The notes beneath the pieces were generated by a model. That model ran no database searches, had not been told where the DNA came from, and was given only the letters and a program-made list of their open reading frames with translations. Positions 5,072 through 9,352 of a stretch of DNA of 9,352 nt are shown here, piece after piece (within the stretch, counting starts at the first letter, position 1; every line of letters begins with the position of its first letter). The stretch is from Planctomycetota bacterium. Its GTDB lineage: Bacteria; Planctomycetota; UBA8742; SKZP01. Location: assembly GCA_007127275.1 (NCBI GenBank), contig SKZP01000619.1, forward strand, positions 1-9,352. Direction: 5' to 3'. The position numbers were made by a program, and so were the translations under genes.

Positions 5072-7612
5072 ATGTCGAACGACGAGCGCTCCAAACCGAC
5101 CGAGCGGGATTCGGTCTCGGACGCCTCCGCGAAGTCGCCCGCCGCCGGGGCGCGCGAGGAGGGTGCGTTGTCTCCGCCGCCGCCGCCGCCCGAGGCGCTT
5201 GCGGATACGGAAGAGGATGATGAGTTGGCCTCGCTGCCCGCATATGTGCCGACCCGGCCAGCGGCGTCGCCGCAAGCGGCGCAGCCAGCGAGGCCGCCGG
5301 CGCCGGCCGAGGAACTTGCGGAGCTTGACCTGGCAAAGAAGAGCCCCGCGGAGCGGCAGCTTGCCGAGGCGCGCGAAGAGGCGAGTGCCGAGCGGCCGCA
5401 CATTCAGATGCTCGACTTGACCGTCAAGGTCGGCGGCCGGGTGCTGTATGAGCGCGTCAACCTCGGCATCCGTCGCGGCGAGGTCGCCCTGCTCGTCGGC
5501 GGCTCCGGCACGGGGAAGTCGGTGCTGATCAAGATTTTGCTCGGCTTGATTACGCGCGAAACGCCGGGCTTCGAGATCGAGGGGAAGCTGCTCGTCGGCG
5601 GCGTGGATGTGCTGCGTCCGGGGGGGGCGCGGCGCGTTCGTCGTGACGTCGGCATTGTGTTTCAGGATTATGCGCTGTTCGACGAGTTGAGCGCGCGGGA
5701 GAACCTCGAGTTCGCGTTTGATCACTCGCCGGCAACGCCCAGCCGGGCGGAGCGCGAGCGGTTGACCGACGAGCTCGTCGAAACGCTCTCGCTGAACCTG
5801 CACACGCCCATTTCGCGCATGTCCGGCGGGGAGCGTCGCCGGCTCGCCATTGCGCGCACGTTGGCCTACGACCCGCAGGTGGTGCTGTTCGACGAACCGA
5901 CGACGGGGCTGGATCCGCTGAATGCGGAGCGCGTCGCGACGCTGATTGGCCGCGCCTCGACCCACTTCGGCAAGACCGCGATCGTCGTCACCCACGACTA
6001 CGAATACCTGCGCGACATCGGCGAGCGGGTGCTGCTGTTGGATCCGGAGCGGCACACCATTGTGGACCTGCCGCCGGAGCGGGCGAACGTCGAGGAGGTC
6101 AAGGAACGGCTTGCACACTTGAAGCCGCCGCCGCCCGCACCGGCCACGCCGCTGCGGGATCTGTTGCACGGCGCCGGGGGGTTTTTCGCATTGACGACGC
6201 GTGTGCTCGAGCGGGCCGTGGCCGTGCCGGCGTCGGTGCTAGCTTGGCCGTTTACGACGGGGCTTGTCGTCATTGGTGCGGCACTGACGTTTCTGCTGTT
6301 CTTGCGCGGCGCCTCTGAAGTGGCGACGCAGCCGGAGCGCGGCGTGCCCATCCTCGCGGTGCTTCTGCTCGGAACCGGTCTGTGGCTTGCCCATGATGTG
6401 CTGCAACGCCGCTACGCCGCCGCGGTTCGCACTGGCGCGTGGCTGCTCGGCGGCCTTGCCGTGGCGGCGCTTGCACATGTGTGGCTCGCCGGCTGGCTCG
6501 GACGTTCGCTCCTTGGTGCGCCGGATGTGGCGGAGGGGCTCGCCGCCCGTGTGGGGGCGGGGCCGGCGTGGCTCTTTGCGGGGATTGCGCTGCTTGGGCT
6601 CGTGTTGCTCGTGCGGCTGTTGCGGTACCGGGCGGTGACGACGGTGCTCTCCGTCGGTGCGGGCCTCGCCATTGCCGGCTGGGGCGCGGTGCAGGCGGTG
6701 CGCCACGCGCAGGTGGAGCTTGCACTGGCTACGCAGTACGCCTTCGAGGTGCCGGCGTGGCGCGACGAGTTCGCGTTTCCGTTTCTGGCGCCGTGGCTCA
6801 TCTTCGCCGGGCTCGGCCTCGCCGGGCTCGCGGCGGCGATCTACGCCCCGCGGGTCACCGCGCAACAGCGCTGGAGTGCGCACTACTTCGGCCACTTCAG
6901 CCGTGTCGTCACCTTCTCCTCGGCGCTGCCGTACTTGGCCGCGGCCGGCTTCATCACCGGCTTTGTCGGCACCTACTTCGTCTACCGCTACTTTCCGTTT
7001 CGCGACTACACCGAACCGCTGATCATTGACGACATCCTCAAGGCGATCGGCTTCGTCCTGTTCCGCGTGCTGATTCCGCTCGTCGGCAGCGTGCTGATTG
7101 CCGCACGCTGCGGCGCCGCGGTGACCGCCGACGTGGGCAACCGCGTCTACACGCACCAGGAAGACGCGCTGCGCACCTTCCAGGCGAATCCCACCGGGTA
7201 CTGGTCACGCAACGTCCTTTGGAGCTTTCTGATGGGGGGGCCGCTGCTCATTGGGGTAGCCTTTCTTATGGCCGCCGTGGCGAGCATGATTGCGTTCATT
7301 GTCGTGCACCCCGACTCGACGCCGTCGTACTGGTACCTGTACTTCACCTGGGAGATCCGCGACCGCGCCGGTGATTCGCTGTGGCCGAGGGATTTCGCCT
7401 GGCTCGCCGCCAAAGTACTGATTTGCTCCGCCGGCACCGCGGTGATTACGACAAGCCTCGCGATGCGCCCCAAGGAGTCCTCGGTCAGTGTAAGCCGCGC
7501 CATCACGCAGACCATCCTGTGGGCGACGCTCTACGTGCTGGTTGTCCATCTGGTATTCGCCTTCTTCGAATTTCGCGAACTGCGGCCGCCGGAGCGAACG
7601 CCGTTACGGTAA
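5072..7612 (+). CDS. Single-chain MlaF-MlaE-type ABC transporter (ATPase fused to permease, with extra membrane helices)
   Basis: This is probably an inner-membrane phospholipid or lipid transporter of the Mla/MCE-associated type. Residues 1-105 are acidic and Pro/Ala-rich, with six consecutive prolines (35-40). The ATPase follows: Walker A GGSGTGKS (143-150), Q-loop FQDYALFDEL, signature SGGER (251-255), Walker B LFDEP with Asp274/Glu275, D-loop GLDP and switch His308. The Q-loop region QDYALFDELSARENL is MlaF-like. A Pro-rich linker near 350 leads to about six hydrophobic helices (roughly 386-595) that I cannot assign. Residues about 600-835 match MlaE: an LPYLAAAGFITGFVGTYF helix, the IPLVGSV...AARCGAAVTADVG block (Arg679) and a C-terminal SRAITQTILWATL segment. 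MlaF and MlaE are normally separate proteins of about 270 and 260 residues; this one has 846. The start is uncertain: an in-frame ATG at 5036 and a GTG at 5021 also exist, and none has a good ribosome binding site. No mlaD, mlaB or mlaC is next to it. Confidence 0.9.
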   Translation: MSNDERSKPTERDSVSDASAKSPAAGAREEGALSPPPPPPEALADTEEDDELASLPAYVPTRPAASPQAAQPARPPAPAEELAELDLAKKSPAERQLAEAREEASAERPHIQMLDLTVKVGGRVLYERVNLGIRRGEVALLVGGSGTGKSVLIKILLGLITRETPGFEIEGKLLVGGVDVLRPGGARRVRRDVGIVFQDYALFDELSARENLEFAFDHSPATPSRAERERLTDELVETLSLNLHTPISRMSGGERRRLAIARTLAYDPQVVLFDEPTTGLDPLNAERVATLIGRASTHFGKTAIVVTHDYEYLRDIGERVLLLDPERHTIVDLPPERANVEEVKERLAHLKPPPPAPATPLRDLLHGAGGFFALTTRVLERAVAVPASVLAWPFTTGLVVIGAALTFLLFLRGASEVATQPERGVPILAVLLLGTGLWLAHDVLQRRYAAAVRTGAWLLGGLAVAALAHVWLAGWLGRSLLGAPDVAEGLAARVGAGPAWLFAGIALLGLVLLVRLLRYRAVTTVLSVGAGLAIAGWGAVQAVRHAQVELALATQYAFEVPAWRDEFAFPFLAPWLIFAGLGLAGLAAAIYAPRVTAQQRWSAHYFGHFSRVVTFSSALPYLAAAGFITGFVGTYFVYRYFPFRDYTEPLIIDDILKAIGFVLFRVLIPLVGSVLIAARCGAAVTADVGNRVYTHQEDALRTFQANPTGYWSRNVLWSFLMGGPLLIGVAFLMAAVASMIAFIVVHPDSTPSYWYLYFTWEIRDRAGDSLWPRDFAWLAAKVLICSAGTAVITTSLAMRPKESSVSVSRAITQTILWATLYVLVVHLVFAFFEFRELRPPERTPLR

Positions 7613-7750
7613 CGAAGCGACCGAACGGGAACGGCTCATCCGGCACCCGCGTTCTTGGCGCATACGTGCGCGGCCGGAAGTCACACGCCTGTAGCCCCCG
7701 GCGCTGGGCGACCGGTCGTCGACGCTGGGGAAGCGCCTGCCTTTTGGACC

Positions 7751-7785
7751 CAGAGAGCACAGAGAACACGAGAGAGTGAGAAAGG
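7751..7785 (+). repeat. Purine-rich short tandem repeat of CACAGAGAACAC type
   Basis: The units AGAGAGCAC (7752-7760), AGAGAACAC (7761-7769) and AGAGAGTGA (7771-7779) follow one another nearly head to tail. The strand is almost free of T. Similar CACAGAGAACACAGAG strings are, from memory, dispersed between genes in several environmental bacterial genomes; this needs a search. Confidence 0.5.
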
Positions 7786-7823
7786 AGTCGCTGGAATCGA
7801 AAGTCACGTTCTTTCGACTCCTT
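7782..7823 (+). repeat. Bulged inverted repeat with two alternative pairings
   Basis: The 3' arm (7811-7823) is CTTTCGACTCCTT. Its complement is split on the 5' side into AAGGAGTCG (7782-7790) and AAAG (7800-7803) with CTGGAATCG between them. Because TCG occurs twice in the 5' arm, the inner stem can also form as TCGAAAG (7797-7803) with CTTTCGA (7811-7817) around TCACGTT. The structure is AT/GC mixed and lies immediately after the purine-rich repeat. Confidence 0.5.
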
Positions 7824-7830
7824 ACGTGCG

Positions 7831-7862
7831 ACTCCGCTCGGCTCGTACCTGCTTGGCGGAGT
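7831..7862 (+). repeat. Inverted repeat ACTCCGC/GCGGAGT
   Basis: ACTCCGC (7831-7837) is exactly complementary to GCGGAGT (7856-7862), with an 18-base loop. It lies eight bases after the preceding bulged hairpin. In this GC-rich sequence a 7-bp match could be chance. Confidence 0.25.
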
Positions 7863-8021
7863 GCGTGCTACGTCACGCGGCTTCACCTCTTGGGGCTTGG
7901 CTTTTCCCCTCTCGCTTGGCACGACGGGGCAAGGTACGATTGAGTTTCAAGACACAACGCGCCCCACGATCACGCACGTCTCCCACGAAGCTTCACCGCA
8001 AGGGAAGAAGAGCACCGCGCC

Positions 8022-9245
8022 ATGCAGGAGAACTTCTATTTCGACAATGCAGCGACGACGTTTCCCAAGCCGGAAGCGGTCTACCGCGCGATGGATGAGT
8101 GTAACCGCGGTTTCTGCGTCAACCCCGGGCGCTCCGGCTACGAGTTGGCCACGAAGGCGGCGCACACCATCTCCCGGGCGCGCAAGCTGCTTGCCGAGTT
8201 CTTCAACTGCCCCGGCGGTGAGGAACGGCTCGTCTTTGCGCAGAACGCCACCGACGCTTTGAACATTGCCCTGCACGGCCTCGTCGAGGACGGGGATCAT
8301 ATTGTCAGCACGCGGCTCGAGCACAACGCCGTGTTGCGCCCGCTCAACCACCTCGAGCGTGACCGCGGCTGCACAATCACCTGGGTCGGCCGCGACAAGG
8401 ACGGTTTTGTCGACCCGCAGGCCATCCGCGACGCCATCACTGCGAAGACGCGCGTCGTCGTGATCAATCACGGCTCCAACGTGCTCGGCACCATCCAGGA
8501 CCTCGACGCCATTGGCGCCGCCGTCGCCGAGTCCGACGCGAAACTCGTTGTGGATTCGTGCCAAACCGCCGGGGTGCTGCCCATTGACGTAGAGGCGAGC
8601 CGGGTCGACGTGCTGACCTTCACCGGCCACAAGGGGCTTTTCGGCCCCATGGGTACCGGCGGCCTGTGGGTGCGCGAGGACGTCTGCATCAAGCCCTGCA
8701 AGATGGGCGGCACCGGTGTGGACAGCATCACGCCATACCAGCCCGACGACTACCCGTGGCACCTCGAAACCGGCACGCCGGCCTTGCCGAACATTGCGGG
8801 GCTGCTCGCCGCGCAGGAGTTCTTCGCCGAGCTCGGCCGCGACGGCTCGGAAAACGGTGCGAACCTGAGCCACTTCGAGGCCTGTTGCCGCGCCATGCAC
8901 AAGATCCACGAGCACGAAATGAAGCTCGTCGAGAAGCTGCTCGAGGGGATTTCCGGTGTCGAGGCCATTGACGTCTACGGTCCCCGCTCGGTGGAAAACC
9001 GCGTCGCCACCCTCTCGCTGAACGTGCGCGGCGTACCGGCCGACCAACTCGGCGCCATCCTCGACGCCGATTATCACATCAACGTGCGCACGGGCCTCCA
9101 TTGCGCGCCGAAGGTCCACGAGGACGAAGGCACTGTCGAGCAAAAGGGTACTGTCCGCTTTGCCCCCGGCTACTACACCACCGAGGCAGAAGTGGAGCAC
9201 GCCATCCAAGCGCTGCGCGAGATTGCCGAGGACTGGGCGGAGTAG
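8022..9245 (+). CDS. Class V aminotransferase / cysteine desulfurase-family PLP enzyme
   Basis: The 407-residue product is a pyridoxal-phosphate enzyme of the NifS/SufS fold that probably removes sulfur (or selenium) from cysteine or selenocysteine. It starts with YFDNAATTFPKPEAV, typical of the 'cysteine desulfurase family protein' (EF2568-like) branch. Cofactor residues are His101 (LEHNAVLRP), Asp178 and Gln181 (VVDSCQTAG) and Lys204 in TGHKGLFGPMGTGG, the Schiff-base lysine. The persulfide-forming cysteine is Cys361 in GLHCAPKVH, followed by RFAPGYYTTEAEVE. Length fits the family. The ATG at 8022 places the conserved N-terminus correctly; a purine-rich AAGAAGAG lies about nine bases upstream. 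No sufBCD, iscU or selD gene is adjacent, so whether it serves Fe-S assembly, tRNA thiolation or selenium metabolism cannot be told. Cys180 beside the cofactor aspartate is a small oddity. Confidence 0.93.
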   Translation: MQENFYFDNAATTFPKPEAVYRAMDECNRGFCVNPGRSGYELATKAAHTISRARKLLAEFFNCPGGEERLVFAQNATDALNIALHGLVEDGDHIVSTRLEHNAVLRPLNHLERDRGCTITWVGRDKDGFVDPQAIRDAITAKTRVVVINHGSNVLGTIQDLDAIGAAVAESDAKLVVDSCQTAGVLPIDVEASRVDVLTFTGHKGLFGPMGTGGLWVREDVCIKPCKMGGTGVDSITPYQPDDYPWHLETGTPALPNIAGLLAAQEFFAELGRDGSENGANLSHFEACCRAMHKIHEHEMKLVEKLLEGISGVEAIDVYGPRSVENRVATLSLNVRGVPADQLGAILDADYHINVRTGLHCAPKVHEDEGTVEQKGTVRFAPGYYTTEAEVEHAIQALREIAEDWAE

Positions 9246-9352
9246 TCGTCGACAGGGATTGAGCCCGCGAGCAAGGGACCCGCACCCATTCGAGTGTGAG
9301 CGCGACGCGTCGTCAACGGCCCATCCCCGGGCTTGCGTGAGGCGTCACCCAA
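9246..9352. other. Downstream flank without recognised features
   Basis: These 107 bases after the desulfurase stop codon contain the 10-base palindrome CGACGCGTCG near 9302 but no terminator-like hairpin with a T-run, no ribosome binding site and no credible gene start. Confidence 0.4.

Larger units (their letters stand above)
7613..8021. other. Intergenic region between the ABC transporter and the class V aminotransferase genes
   Basis: These 409 bases hold no credible coding sequence. They contain a purine-rich short direct repeat (7751-7785), a bulged hairpin (7782-7823) and a second hairpin with a long loop (7831-7862). No T-run follows any hairpin, so a classical terminator is not seen. 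A purine-rich AGGGAAGAAGAG stretch (8001-8012) just before the next start may act as its ribosome binding site. Confidence 0.55.

Noticed and set aside
5012..7156. Two long minus-strand open frames (5012-6169 and 6239-7156) opposite the fused transporter
   Set aside because: Both are Arg/His/Pro-rich shadow translations of the ATPase and membrane domains; the plus-strand frame holds all the motifs.
7602..7614. The 13-base dyad CGTTACGGTAACG overlapping the transporter stop codon
   Set aside because: It has no loop for a hairpin and no T-run; a chance palindrome is as likely.
7947..9209. A 420-codon open frame on the minus strand opposite the desulfurase gene
   Set aside because: It mirrors the codons of a well-conserved PLP enzyme and has no ribosome binding site or domain of its own.

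Overview
The window is GC-rich, gene-dense bacterial chromosome with five protein-coding genes. One is cut by the left edge. I see no phage, plasmid, IS transposase, CRISPR, tRNA or rRNA signal. Class B penicillin-binding protein and MlaFE-type lipid transport point to a Gram-negative-type, peptidoglycan-bearing cell. The GC-rich intergenic palindromes (CCAAGCCCACGGGC...) and a purine-rich CACAGAGAACAC-like repeat resemble what I recall from Planctomycetota intergenic DNA. That lineage guess is weak and rests on memory.

Layout. On the minus strand, 1-1751 holds an FtsI-like transpeptidase with a long cytoplasmic tail; its C-terminus lies beyond the left edge. A 504-base divergent intergenic region follows, with a palindromic element and a leader hairpin. 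On the plus strand come: chorismate synthase aroC (2256-3578) with an unusual helical C-terminal extension; a 458-base spacer with a partial copy of the palindrome; an unrecognised two-helix membrane protein (4037-4717); a 354-base spacer with an inverted copy of the palindrome; a very large single-chain ABC transporter (5072-7612) that joins an MlaF-like ATPase to an MlaE-like permease through about six extra membrane helices; a 409-base spacer with a purine-rich repeat and two hairpins; and a class V aminotransferase/cysteine desulfurase-family enzyme (8022-9245).

The genes do not form an obvious operon. Every plus-strand gap exceeds 350 bases, and the functions differ: cell-wall synthesis, aromatic biosynthesis, lipid transport, sulfur or selenium mobilisation. 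The most unusual item is the fused MlaF-MlaE protein, which has no MCE/MlaD partner in view. Next are the aroC tail, part of which resembles the first helix of AroQ chorismate mutase, and the repeated palindrome found in three of the four spacers. No complete undescribed multi-gene system is evident.
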